Positions 1 through 11,548 are shown, counted from the first letter of the stretch. The stretch: DNA of 64,000 bases from Branchiostoma floridae (GCF_000003815.2 NC_049987.1:1872428-1936427); one strand, 5' to 3'. Numbers and translations are program-made. The notes: a model not told the origin generated them from the sequence alone.

Positions 1-475
1 CGCTGGCAGCCATATTGGTTTTCCTTACATTTAAATAATGTTACATACATGATTGTAAATCTTCAACAACGTATAGACGATTTATTTTCTCGTTGTTTTG
101 CATTTCTTTAGCCGTAAAACACATTTTCAATTACATAATAAACACTGAAATTTTCTATTTTTACAGATTTTACCATGTGTAAAAACAACTATACAGCATT
201 TCAGAATAGTATAAAAATTATTTGTTGTTTCAGAAATAAAAACAAAGCAAAAAAATGAATCCACAAGTTTTATTCAACGGCAACCTTATCGAAATTGTAA
301 CATTCTACTCAAAATATATATCTATATAGCAGGTATAAACGCAATCCAGCGTAGCATACCAGCTTTGATTTCGACTATATCATTTTGTTAGTTTATTCAT
401 CACTTCATGTATAAATCCCACAACCTATTATTAAATGTAGCCTTTGGCACAGAGTAATTGTGTTGATCTAAGAGT
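1..475. repeat. Diverged duplicate of the 8937-9422 intergenic segment
   Basis: About 460 bases from around position 17 align by eye with 8937-9422 in the same orientation. Shared stretches include TTGGTTTTCCTTACATTTAA, CACAACCTATTAT and a GGCACAGAGTA block near the end. The second copy is the tail-to-tail region between the PEBP and NHL genes and runs into the 3' end of the NHL coding exon. No NHL coding sequence follows this copy beyond about 480, so it is either an interspersed repeat or the edge of an old local duplication. Confidence 0.7.
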
Positions 476-1314
476 TTTTATCGACTGGACAAACGCAGCT
501 AATTTCGATAGTGAACGGGAGGTTTTGAACTACCTTGAATGTGATTGGTCAGTCGAAAATTGAGCTTTATCATTCCCATCTGGCGCAAAAAATGATACAT
601 GATAGGAGGAAAAATGTACTAAGTTTTATGACAACCTCTCAATGTATTATAATATCATCAACCGCGATATCCTTTCCTGAAAAAAATGCTCCACTCACAA
701 AGTTTTGATACTTCTATGAACATTAGCCAGAGAATTTCAAGATGAAATATATAATAAATAAAAAAAATTCAAAGCTAAAACATGTCTTAACCCTATTCAG
801 ACCGGGGGGGGGGGGGGGCTTTTGAGGCCCGCGCCAACTTCGATGTCCTATAACGCCAGAACGCCTTACGCTAAAGCCACCAAATTTGGGGAGTTTTCCT
901 AAAAAATTGTTGGCAACAATTTTACGGAGGTTGGGAAATTTTCCATTTTTCCGTGTTGCCATGGCAACCGTTTGCTGACAGGCATTTTTGCCAAAAATCC
1001 CCATTTTGGGTTCTAACAATGTATTTTTCACATTTATTTGCAAAATTACTGCCATTTTGTTACAAAAAAAAAATGTTATACTATTTCAGGATATTTTTCC
1101 TAATTAAATATGCATAAATTATGGCAATTTGATGAAGTCATCAGCCCAAAATCCTAAAAGGCGGACCGTATGGCCAGATCAAGAATAACAAGCTAATTAC
1201 CCCCTAAAAATTTGAATACCGGGGATTTTTTTTTCAAAAAACCTCCTAAATGGAGGAATTTGGTCTATTTCCATTTGCCCTTTGGAAATTTTGTGTGCAA
1301 AAAAAAGAGTTTTA
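476..1314. other. Non-coding stretch, no gene seen
   Basis: No supported exon or recognisable element. A 15-base G run lies at 804-818, and a short palindrome (GTTGCCATGGCAAC) at about 954-967. The sequence runs directly into an assembly gap. Confidence 0.5.
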
Positions 1315-1796
1315 NNNNNNNNNNNNNNNNNNNNNNNNNNNNNNNNNNNNNNNNNNNNNNNNNNNNNNNNNNNNNNNNNNNNNNNNNNNNNNNNNNNNNN
1401 NNNNNNNNNNNNNNNNNNNNNNNNNNNNNNNNNNNNNNNNNNNNNNNNNNNNNNNNNNNNNNNNNNNNNNNNNNNNNNNNNNNNNNNNNNNNNNNNNNNN
1501 NNNNNNNNNNNNNNNNNNNNNNNNNNNNNNNNNNNNNNNNNNNNNNNNNNNNNNNNNNNNNNNNNNNNNNNNNNNNNNNNNNNNNNNNNNNNNNNNNNNN
1601 NNNNNNNNNNNNNNNNNNNNNNNNNNNNNNNNNNNNNNNNNNNNNNNNNNNNNNNNNNNNNNNNNNNNNNNNNNNNNNNNNNNNNNNNNNNNNNNNNNNN
1701 NNNNNNNNNNNNNNNNNNNNNNNNNNNNNNNNNNNNNNNNNNNNNNNNNNNNNNNNNNNNNNNNNNNNNNNNNNNNNNNNNNNNNNNNNNNNNNNN
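1315..1796. other. Assembly gap (482 N)
   Basis: Run of N. Open frames crossing it are artefacts. Confidence 0.99.
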
Positions 1797-2610
1797 TTCT
1801 ATTATCTTTTGTGTAGTAAAAGCACATTTGATTTATTCTATTAGGTATATAAACTTTACCTGTTTATCAATTACTAGTATGTTGATAGGTTATACCCTGG
1901 AATTCAACATATTAGTTTATCGCGCTTAAAAACTGAGCCCTACTATGATTTCTTTAGCGTCGATGTCAGTCATATTGTGGTCCTTAACTAGAGAAATTCC
2001 CATAGGCCGAAAACTGTGTTACCACAATATGGCTGTGCCCGTAGACCTCCCTTGAGACAATATGGCTGTCCCCGTAAAACGCCAACGAAACCAATATAGC
2101 TTTTGCCATCGGGGCCCTTAGTGTTAACTGAGAACTTATTCACGGAGAGTTACTAGTCCTTGTACTGGTTGTTTCATGTCGCATGGGCTCCCCTTGGCGA
2201 TTCCTTGCCGAACTGCACCACGATCTCTTTAACCCAAAGGAATCGGGTTATGGTTATGTGGGGTACACAAGAGTGCAAAGTTGAACGTCCTTTGTTATTT
2301 GACTAGCTGCACGGCCCGGGTGGTGTCAGGGGTTGAGTGGTACATGAACCTTTGTTGTCAAACAGGTTTTGTATACGTAAGCTTTGTGGAGCCTTCGATT
2401 AAAAGGCCGATAACATCAGCATTATTTCTTACACGACGTGATTTACGTAAGCCAAGGTACACCCAGCGGTCAGTCACTCCCAAGAACAGAGGTGAGTGCA
2501 GGCATATAGGCAGTTTTCTCTGTAGACTATAGATATACATGCCGTGTTGTTGTTATTGTGTAGAGCATTCCCACACCGTTTCTGCAAAAAGAAAGACAGG
2601 GGAATGTTGT
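1797..2610. other. Non-coding stretch, no gene seen
   Basis: No exon with convincing splice sites or protein motif. Short imperfect repeats containing CAATATGGCTGT occur between about 2020 and 2080. Confidence 0.4.
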
Positions 2611-3148
2611 ACAGACAAACCTGTATAACCGCCACCTTAGCATAGCATAGCAAACCTGGCATAGCGACTACCTGGCCATTGGGGTCACTTTTTATCGGTC
2701 CCTTGGATTTTCCACATTGAGAAATAGTCAATAGCGGCCATTTGTCCAACGCGGCTACGGCCAGAGGATTCCCTTTCCTCGTAGATTTAAAAAAAAAACT
2801 GCATAGTTCGGCAATACAACGGTCGTATATCACCCTGCGCCGAGTTCCAAATCGTACTTTGCGTGGATTTCGAACTCTGGACAGGTTGATTTTGGCGTCT
2901 TTGTGGAAGAATTTACCAGCATTACGCTTGGCATTATCAATAATTTTCGGTAGATTTAACTTATACAGGCGCTAGGGTTAGTTGAATTTAAAAATTTTTA
3001 CTTGGCGGGAATGATCAGTGGGTATTGAAATTACATGTAACTTATTGCTCGTGGTCAATTGATCAGCATTTAGTCCATAGTCTCCCCATGTCTATAGGGG
3101 CCACATTCGGCCAGTCCTTTAAGTGACCGCTACAGAAAGGTTTGACTG
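2611..3148. mobile_element. Non-autonomous DNA transposon, ACAGNCAAACC terminal inverted repeats
   Basis: The left end ACAGACAAACCTGTATAACC pairs with the reverse complement of the right end (GCAGTCAAACCTTTCTGTAG on the other strand). The subterminal sequence (TAGCG..CTACCTGGCCA..TTTTTATCGGTCC) matches, in opposite orientation, the element at 61014-61499, so the two belong to one family. No transposase frame is present. Confidence 0.65.
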
Positions 3149-3399
3149 CGTACTATAATACGGGAGTAGGAGGCTGATCTTTCTATCGCAAAATCCTCCG
3201 CTAATAAGAGTTTCGTCGTGCCTCCTCCCCCCTAGGGTCAAGGACACAGCAAGCGTTCAGCTCAAACAGCTAAACACTTGTGCGTGACTTCTCGTACACT
3301 GATAATCATCTGTTAAAAAAACATCCATGCCATGCATACATTTCGTTTTTAAGCAATTTAAGTTTGTCTGCCCTTAAACAGATAGAATTACATTATACA

Positions 3400-3720
3400 G
3401 TATTACAGCACAAAAAAAGCAAGTTTAGCCAACCCTACTCAGACCAGGCCTTATCAAAGACTTTGACATTTTTTACTATAATAGTGATTAAAACATTACA
3501 GCGATTAAAACATTACAAAAGAAAGCTCTAAGAGCTCTGTTCAGCATTAAAACAACCCTAGGAGATACCAACCCTCCCATTTCAGTATATTGTAAACTAT
3601 TTGATGCCTGCGTTGTCCCAATATTGACTTATGGTGCGACTTATGCGACTTACTGCATTTAGCCCTAGGAGGGCATGAATATGCAATAAACTTCATTGTC
3701 ATTGTCATTGTCATTGTCAC
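3400..3720 (+). mobile_element. Non-LTR retrotransposon (LINE) reverse-transcriptase fragment with short-repeat tail
   Basis: Plus-strand translation around 3500-3640 gives LQKKALRALFSIKTT then ISVYCKLFDACVVPILTYGA, the region after the RT catalytic core in many LINE ORF2 proteins. It is followed by AATAAACTTC and a reiterated CATTGT hexamer at 3691-3719, a typical LINE 3' end. It is heavily 5'-truncated and not functional. Confidence 0.65.
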
Positions 3721-4091
3721 TATACGGTCATTAACTTTAAAAGCACAATCTAAACATAATACACAATGTTGTAAGTAATTTGGCACAGTATACATGTACG
3801 TATGTTGAAGGTAAACTGCTTATCTATGTAAACCGCACCGTGACCGTGCTTAAGTTATGTAAACATCAGAAGATACAAAGGCAGGAATGGGCGGTATGCA
3901 GGGGTCATATTCACTATTGTCCCATGACATACCATACATTTTACGGCCTGTGCACGAATATTAAAGCTACCGCCTGCTTCTCGGCTGCATGTCACCAGCT
4001 CGATAACGTAGTATGTGCTCGTACATGTGTACATTCACCCAGCGAAGTAACATTAGTTCTCATTATTCTACAGTTGCGGTCCATACACGAG

Positions 4092-6563
4092 ATGTTGTTA
4101 AGTTTTGCCACCATCACAACACTGTTTGTTCTGTCGTACGGTACGTACATGTAATGTCATCATAGTTTGAAATGCATTCTTCATTCTATCAGTATAACAT
4201 AAGTTTTTATACAGTTTACATAGATATCATCTATAGGAAAATACGAGACAAATGTTTGCACATAAGTAGTTCACATAATGTTATATTTAAAACATAGATC
4301 TCAAGCCAAAATACTAGCCTTTAATCTATAGTCCAAGTGTATACGTGCAGTTTTATTGTGGAGGGACCAGAATTATAGGTTATGCACAAACTGTAAGTAT
4401 ACAAAAAAGTTCCAGCTAGCCACTGGAAAGGAACTTGATAAATTCAATTATTGTTTAGTATTGAAGCCTTACGCATTTGTGTTTTGTACATAAAGCACTG
4501 ATAGCTAAAGTTGGTGGTTACTCTCCTTTTGTCATGATTAAGGTTGTGTTCTCCCTTAGCCCAGTCATGGGTGCCCTCTGGCGATCTTCCGGTGGACTTC
4601 ACGGTCACGTTCTCAGCCCCGGAAATGGTGTATGACGTGTGTAATCGTAATTTCAGGCAAAGGTAAGACTTTTCTATCCTATTGTTTTACCTTACCAATT
4701 GTTACCATTGTCATTGTATCTCTTTGTTTTTATTGAGAAAAAATACTAGAAGTGTTTATCAACAATATCTAATGTGTGTTAATTCTTTTTCGTATCTTGT
4801 CACTAGTGCCCGGAACATTACTGTCGCCTCCACGGCAGTTCCCGTAACTCCCGGTGAGACTGCGAACAATCCGACCACCATGACTATTACAGGTGCATCG
4901 CCAGGTAGGTTGAAATAGCAGCTGCAGCATATTTCCAACCAACTGTCTCGGCCGCCATGTTGTTGTCCGTACCAACTGTCTAGCCTGCCATGCTGTTGTC
5001 CTTACCAACTGTCTGGTCTGCCATGTTGTTGTCCCTACTAACTGCCTTGGCCGCCATGTTGTTGTCCCTTCCAACTGTCTCGGCCGCCATGTTGTTGTCC
5101 CCACCAACTGTCTCGGCCGCCATGTTGTTGTCCCTACCAACTGTCTCGGCCGCCATGTTGTTGTCCGTACCAACTGTCTAGCCTGCCATGCTGTTGTCCT
5201 ACCAACTGTCTGGTCTGCCATGTTGTTGTCCCTACTAACTGCCTTGGCCGCCATGTTGTTGTCCCTACCAACTGTCTCGGCCGCCATGTTGTTGTCCCTA
5301 CCAACTGCCTCGGCCGCCATGTTGTTGTCCCCACCAACTGTCTCGGCCGCCATGTTGTTGTCCCTACCAACTGTCTCGGCCGCCATGTTGTTGTCCGTAC
5401 CAACTGTCTCGACCGCCATGTTGTTGTCGGTACCAAATGTCTCGGCCGCCATGTTGTTGTCCCCACCAACTGTCTCGGCCGCCATGTTGTTGTCCCTACC
5501 AACTGTCTCGGCCGCCATGTTGTTGTCCGTACCAACTGTCTCGACCGCCATGTTGTTGTCGCTACCAAATGTCTCGGCCGCCATGTTGTTGTCCCCACCA
5601 ACTGTCTCGGCCGCCATGTTGTTGTCCCTACCAACTGCCTTGGCCGCCATGTTGTTGTCCCTACCAACTGCCTTGGCCGCCATGTTGTTGTCCCTACCAA
5701 CTGTCTCGACCGCCATGTTGTTGTCGCTACCAACTGTCTCGACCGCCATGTTGTTGTCCCTACCATTTGTCTGGGCCGCCATGTTGTTGTCCCTACTGAC
5801 TGTCTCGGCCGCCATGTTGTTGTCCCTACCAACTGCCTTGGCCGCCATGTTGTTGTCCCTACCAACTGTCTCGACCGCCATGTTGTTGTCCGTCACAACT
5901 GTCTCGGCCGCCATGTTGTTGTCCCTTCCAACTGTCTCGGCCACCATGTTGTTGTCCCTACTAACTGTCTCAGCCGCCATGTTGTTGTCCCTATCAACTG
6001 TCTTCCGAGATGTTCTCTCTCCCTCTCTTTTTCTCTTTCTCTTTCTCCCTCCCTCTCTCCCTGTATCTCCCTCCCTCTCCTTCGTTCTCCAGCTTGTCTC
6101 TCTCTCGATAAATCTCTTTTTTGTTTTGCCTTTGTCTCTTTAGCGAGGCGACGTTAACTTTATAAGACTTAGAGTAATTATCTAGTGATTTATATTATCC
6201 ACTTCTACCCCTCCAGGCGACATGTTCACCATCCTAATGGTGGACCCAGACACTCCCTATGAGTATGTCAGCACGGACGAAAAGCCACTGCTTCACATGC
6301 TCATCACAAACATAACGGTACAAACAGTTTTTGTCTGTTGCCAGGTTGACAACTCTCGCTTTATCTCGCGCACTTAAACTCTCGCGAGGAACACGGAAAC
6401 GAGGCTGTATCTAATTTCCAAATGTTACCGATCAAAATAGATATGTAACGTAAAAAAATGCATTTCTATTTGTATTCTAATTTTTGTGGAGTTTTCAGAC
6501 AGTGTTTGTCTGCGAGGCAAACATGCTTGAATAAGTATATTGTATTGTATATATAAGTATATT

Positions 6564-6600
<37 letters not shown>

Positions 6601-8781
6601 CAGTAGTAGTAGTAGTAGTACATGCCATATTTGGAAGTAAACTTTGCATACATTATCATATGACCAATAGACTTAATAAGTTTTAGGCAGTTTAATTAAA
6701 AATTAATTAATTGTGAACATCTTTGATATAACCTAGCCAGCGGCCGTTCCTTACCGTTGATGTTGTTGTAGATGTTGCGCCATGCACTTTTTTATCGTTT
6801 AGGCCACAGCAAGTATATTTTATGGATGACATCCGCGCGCTCATTAATTTTTGCCTGATTTCAGAAAAAAAACAAGAATTTTTTTTCTTCTTCAGGGATG
6901 GTCAGATAGACCAAAATGGGTGAATAGGTTGTACACTTGTTGTGTTGTTAGCTAATACCTGTATGTAGAATTGACACTAGAGAGGTAGCCTTGACTGTAG
7001 GTGCAGATTTGAAACTTGCTGGATAGTTGTAAAAGTGTCACCAATATGGAAGTCATGAGTGTACTTGCCAACATGGTTAGTGATACCAGTCTACCAAACT
7101 AGTGTCACTTTTACTACACTAGTTCATTTCTTGAATATATATGAATGAATGCCTTGTTGTTTGTTATGTCATATTTATATCATTTATGGTGTCTACTTTG
7201 AAAATTTGCCATCTTGTTTTTTTTACCCATCTTGTTTTTTTTCGCCCAATCTCATTATTTTTGCAGTCTGCATAGGATGTCATCCATAAAATTTACTTGC
7301 TGTGCCTTATGATTTTCAATCGTTAAAATTTACAAATAACCTTATGTTTAGAATGCAGACCCGAGTACAGGGGCAATTATTGACCTGTACCGAGGACCCA
7401 TGCCCCCGCCCTGCTCGGGTGACCACACCTACCACTACCTCCTGCTCAGACAGACGGCCGCCTTGTCTCTGACCGTGGATGACCTCCCAACCTACACCCC
7501 GGATTGCAACTTTACTCGCCTCGCTAACCGGTACGTCGTTGTCCCATTGGCATTTGAAGGCAAACAAAAGAATTTGTTTGATAGAGTACGCTTATATAAG
7601 TTTGACTGTAGAAACTTAATAGAAACTCTTCTCTACTTTGCTCTTTTTTTTCGGACCGGAGACAGAAATAATGAATTATTTTAAGGTAATGTCAGACCTT
7701 AAAGGTATAAATATAAGCCCGAAATGTGTAAACGCCTGACAACTTGATATGTTCATTGGCTAACCGGTCCTACTCTTTACCTGACTCCATATTTAGCTGG
7801 AAACAACCGTAGAAATGGAAGAAATAGAAGAGTAAGCAGACAAGAGGAGTACAACCGGCTAGGGAACAGCGCGCGACCCACTTCCAGCGACTTCTGGAAC
7901 CTGGTAGAAACTAAACCGGTCCAACATCCGGTACAATGATTTTTTTTCAGGTCAAATTTTTTGCAGACCGGTGCAACAAAAAAAATCGTACTGTTGACAA
8001 GTAAATATTCATCAATTTCTCCTTTTTAATTCTTGCTTCAGATGCCTTTTTGAAGTGGCAAACTTCATTTCTTCCAACCAACTGACCACGGTCGGTTACG
8101 TAACCATGATAGGAACTACAGACGGATATGTCCGTTACAACTACTTCAACAACAGAGGTGGGTTCTTCTTAACGCGGGCTGTGCTTGACCAAATTGTATA
8201 TAAGTAAACCAGTGTTTTCACAGACTATTCTCATATTCTAACTGCAAAAAGTACCAATTCCAAACTCCGGCGCCTTTTGTGAAATGTGCTCTCGCGAGAA
8301 AAAATCTCGCGAGAGTGGTGACAAGTAAAAATGAGTGTAAGACCACCGTCTCCTTAGGTCTAAGTTCATCTTCTGGGTTTTGCCATTCTTTATATAGTTT
8401 GTGTCTCAGATTGTCCTTACGTAAGAGCAAACTTTGCCGAGTTTGGAAATTGCCATTGACATATAATTTTAATCAATTGCATGTCTCTATGTAAATCAGA
8501 AAACTGTCATGTTAAAAAAAGATGACCTTGATCACCACTAAAGGGGAAAAGTTGTTACTATTCTGTGTTAGAGGCGTCATTTGTCAGGATAACATTTGCA
8601 TTGCAACATGTTCTGATTTGATTGTCTAGGGATAAGTGAAGCAGACTCTTGCCGAGGACTTGATGGGTACGATCCATGTCCAACTGCGCCCCCTGGCAGC
8701 AGTAGTGAGAAAGCGATGGTTTCGATGTCTACTGCCATGGCGTCCGCCTGGTGTCTGATGTTGAGCTTTATTCTGAACTAA
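4092..8781 (+). CDS. Secreted, probably GPI-anchored phosphatidylethanolamine-binding (PEBP) family protein, 7 exons
   Basis: Exons 4092-4140, 4560-4662, 4807-4904, 6217-6317, 7352-7530, 8042-8157 and 8630-8781 have GT/AG borders and compatible phases, summing to 798 nt (265 aa plus stop). Exon 1 encodes a signal peptide, MLLSFATITTLFVLSYA. PEBP hallmarks are DPDTP (about residues 93-97) and YRGPMPPPCSGDHTYHY (130-146), the anion/phospholipid pocket motifs, with the pocket His kept. The protein is Cys-rich outside the core, fitting an extracellular location. The last 22 residues are hydrophobic after a GSSSEK spacer and no basic tail follows, which suggests a GPI-attachment signal. PEBP proteins bind phospholipids or act as kinase or protease modulators; the ligand here is unknown. 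Introns carry a minisatellite and a MITE. Only the first and last exon ends in the UTRs are undetermined. Confidence 0.88.
4932..6003. repeat. 33-bp minisatellite, about 32 copies, inside PEBP intron 3
   Basis: The unit resembles GCCGCCATGTTGTTGTCCCT followed by ACCAACTGTCTCG. Variants form higher-order repeats: a 6-unit (198-bp) block repeated at about 4967 and 5165, and a 4-unit (132-bp) block repeated at about 5396 and 5528. Because 33 is a multiple of 3 the array is open in several frames on both strands, giving frames of up to 403 codons that are not genes. One unit near 5197 lacks a base, which shifts the plus-strand frame. It lies wholly between the exon 3 donor (4905) and exon 4 acceptor (6216). 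Confidence 0.95.
6564..6620. repeat. (GTA)n microsatellite
   Basis: Near-perfect GTA/TAG trinucleotide run with one interruption, in PEBP intron 4. Confidence 0.95.
6802..7306. mobile_element. Harbinger-like MITE in PEBP intron 4
   Basis: Terminal inverted repeats of about 33 bases: left begins GGCCACAGCAAGTATATTTT, right reverse complement begins GGCACAGCAAGTAAATTTTA. Both flanks read TTA (6799-6801 and 7307-7309), consistent with a 3-bp TTA target duplication and GGC-starting ends as in PIF/Harbinger elements. No transposase. Part of the interior (GGTAGCC..GACTGTAG) resembles 59370-59420. Confidence 0.6.
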
Positions 8782-8936
8782 AATCAGGGCCTATGGCATT
8801 ACAGTAGCCATGCCGAAAGAAACAGGGCAGATTTGATATAACCTCCGTAAAAATAGTGGGAATTTATTCTCCTGTGTGTTCGTACTTTTTTTTACATACG
8901 GAATATCGTAGATGACATGAAATTTGTAAAAAAATT

Positions 8937-9422
8937 GGTTTTCCTTACATTTAAATAAAGATACATACATGAGTGTAAATCTTCTAAAACGTATCTATTA
9001 GACGGCTGTGTTTTACATATCTTCGCGTTGTTTTGCATTCATTTAGTCGTAAATGAACATTTTTCAATTATATAATAGACGCTGTTACAGATTGTTCCAT
9101 ATGTACAACATAACTGTACAGCATTCAATATAGTATAAGCACTATTTGTTCTGTCAAATGTAAGAACAAAGCGAAAAAGAAGACTCCACAAGTTATATTT
9201 AACGGCAACATAGTCGTAATTCTAACATTCTAGTCAAGTTTTTTCCGGATCTACATATAGCCGGTATGATCGCCACCAGCTTAATATACCAGCTTTGAGT
9301 TCGACAATTTCCTTTTGTTAGCGTATTCGTCTTTCATATATAAAGACAACATGGACGTTTTTCATCTCACAACCTATTATCAAATGTACCTTTTGGCACA
9401 GAGTAGATGTGTTGATCGAAGA
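8937..9422. repeat. Second copy of the 1-475 duplicated segment
   Basis: Covers the tail-to-tail interval between the PEBP (+) and NHL (-) genes and about 100 bases of the NHL terminal exon. Clearly alignable with 1-475, with many substitutions and small indels. Confidence 0.7.
8954..8959 (+). promoter_or_regulatory. Candidate polyadenylation signal of the PEBP gene
   Basis: AATAAA lies about 175 bases after the PEBP stop codon. It also falls at the start of the duplicated segment, so it may be coincidental. Confidence 0.35.
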
Positions 9423-11173
9423 GAAATGAACATCATGGCTCACAGCGACTCTTACTGACACTAAAACCTTACTCAGCGCGTTGTCTACCACAACAAACCT
9501 CCCATCAGACAACACCTGGACTCCGTACGGCTCTCGTAAGCCGTCGGCCGGCGCCGCCACTAGCCGACAAAACCCGAGCCGATCCCGAGGATCGAACAGT
9601 TGGACTCGTTGGTTCCCTGCATCTGACACCACAATTTTCCCCTGCCTGTCCACCCCCACCCCACGGGGCCTCTCCAAACGACCCAGCCAATTCCCCCTGC
9701 CTCCTATCCGTGTTTTGAAGCCACTGTTGAGGTCGTAGACTTTCACACAGTGGTCGTACCAACACGACAGTAAGATCTCCCCACGACCGTTGCAGGCGAC
9801 TTCATTTGCAATCGGTCCAATATGGCCGGCTAGCAAGATATCTCCGGCTCTACGTTCTCCTTTCGCTGTAAATATCCTCACTCCTAATTGATCTGAAATT
9901 GCTACAATTCCGTACGTTCTATCAACGGAGATACTAGCTGGTCTATCAAATACAGTGTCTTCACTGAAGTGACCAGTAAAGTTTCCTCGGAAGTCGAACA
10001 TGTTTACGGCGTTGTTGACTGGATCAGTGACGAGAAACATGTTGCCAACGATCGCAATGCCGGTCGGACAGGACTTTGTGTATCCGTTAATTCTCGTGGT
10101 GAATAAACGGAGGAACACTCCACTGCTGTCAAAAACCTGTAGAAAAGAAAGAAATTAAACTGTAAGCTTCTCGAACTAGTTTAACTGTAATACCCGACAC
10201 AAAAAATGGACTGAACAGCACCAGTCTTTGTTTGCGGCAGTATGAACAATCCACTGCTGTCGTGACGCCTCGTAATGCAGATAGAACTCGTGACTCAGTG
10301 ATCAGTGGGTCATAAGTTGCAGGACAACTATTGCGCCCACCGTCTCTGTTCAGAGATGTTTGTAAAGCTGCTCACTGAGTCACGTGTTCTATCTACATAA
10401 CGTGGCGTCACGCCAGCAGCAGATTGTTCATTCCTTGACATAGAGTGGTACTGCTCAGTCTAAAATTTAGCCAAGTCCAATTTTTGTGTTGGATATTACA
10501 GATAAAGTAGTTCAATAATGACTTCTACAAACAGAGATGAACTTCCAAGTGAACACTGTAAGCTTCATTTTCTGTATAACTTAACTATTTCTAACATTGT
10601 TAATTAAATGCAAATTATCTATAAAATCATAATATCTTGAAAGAGAGAGAGAGTGAAAATGGAGTTACTGATACATGTGTACATACGTATAAAAAGAAAT
10701 TAACGTGCATATTTAGGTGTCCCTGATTTTGCAAAATCTTCATCTTTATTCTGGTTTCCTCATTAGAATGGGTTTGTTAGTAGTTTGCTATGATTCTTCT
10801 AAAATCAACACTACTTTGAACACACCTGTATCCGTTGGTTGCCTGTATCCGCCACATAAATCTCTCCTAAATTGGATACTATAACTCCTGCTGGACGATG
10901 GAACTCTCCATCGGCCCTGCCGAACTGTCCGAAGTGCTGGCTGATCCGAGAGGTGTGCTGTTTGCTGTCGAACACAGCAATCGTGCTATCCTTTTTAGCA
11001 AACGTCACACGTCTTTCAAGTGGGTTGAAGGGATGAGAAGCAGTAGACTTCGTCATGGACGTGAGTTCATCAGAAACCCGCAACGTGAAAACAAGAACAC
11101 ATGAAGTGAATGATTGTTGTTGCTGCTGATCTGCCACATAGGCCAATATACACCTTTCTCGCGCGGCGGCCAT
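9318..11173 (-). CDS. NHL-repeat beta-propeller protein (two supported exons)
   Basis: The supported exons on the minus strand are 11173(or later)-10826 and 10136-9318, joined in phase 0 so that GNQRIQ continues into VFDSSGVFLRLF. NHL signatures are GEIYVADTGNQRIQVFD, PTGIAIVGNMFLVTDP, PRGVGVDRQGKIVVSDAGN (followed by QRVQLFD) and PYGVQVLSDGRFVVVDN. This is roughly four to six NHL blades, as in the propeller of TRIM-NHL or NHLRC proteins. No RING, B-box or coiled coil is visible in the window. The first in-frame ATG (11173) lies inside a MITE terminal repeat, so the true exon start is uncertain; a tiny upstream exon at 13530-13556 is a candidate. If the whole first exon is used the product is 388 aa. 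The last roughly 35 residues are not NHL-like. Confidence 0.7.
10185..10501. mobile_element. Palindromic foldback MITE in the NHL intron
   Basis: Almost the whole 317 bases is an inverted repeat. The left arm starts CTGTAATACCCGACACAAAA and the right arm reverse complement starts CTGTAATATCCAACACAAAA. An inner arm with GATAGAAC..GTGACTCAGTGA pairs at high identity. No coding capacity. Confidence 0.7.
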
Positions 11174-11548
11174 GATAGATCTAAAACGAGTTCAATGTGG
11201 CAAACAAAAGGCTGTCCGTCATAATTAGCAGTTCGACCAATGGCAGCCTGCCAATTAGGAAATCGACCAATAAGTGAATGGCTGCAAATTCGTTAAAAAT
11301 TTGCATTATTATGTTGTTATTTTGCATCTCTTAAGGGACTATGGGGTCAGTCTACACTACTCTAAATTGCTACATCTTTTGGTGCATAACACTTCTTGTA
11401 ATATTTATCATTCTATCTTATATCATGAAAATTTGTGTGGTTTGGGGAAAAAGTAAATGGGAGCTGATTTTAGAAATAAGTTTTGTCTGTTTGCCTCATT
11501 GACCTCTTCTTCGATCTATCATGGCCGCCGCGTGAGAAAGGTGTATAT
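11146..11548. mobile_element. MITE with 36-bp inverted repeats abutting the NHL first exon
   Basis: ATATACACCTTTCTCGCGCG (11146 onward) matches the reverse complement of the right end at 11513-11548 with one mismatch over 36 bases. The flanking TATA makes a TA target duplication possible but ambiguous. The left end overlaps the N-terminal codons of the longest NHL frame. Confidence 0.65.

Noticed and set aside
1212-1929. Open frames of 171-215 codons
   Set aside because: They are almost entirely N from an assembly gap.
4769-6143. Long open frames (up to 403 codons minus, 307 codons plus) over the 33-bp array
   Set aside because: They arise because the minisatellite period is a multiple of three. 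The array lies in a PEBP intron and three overlapping frames are equally open.
9481-9765. Plus and alternate minus frames in the NHL exon
   Set aside because: Overlap the NHL-repeat frame and show no motif of their own.
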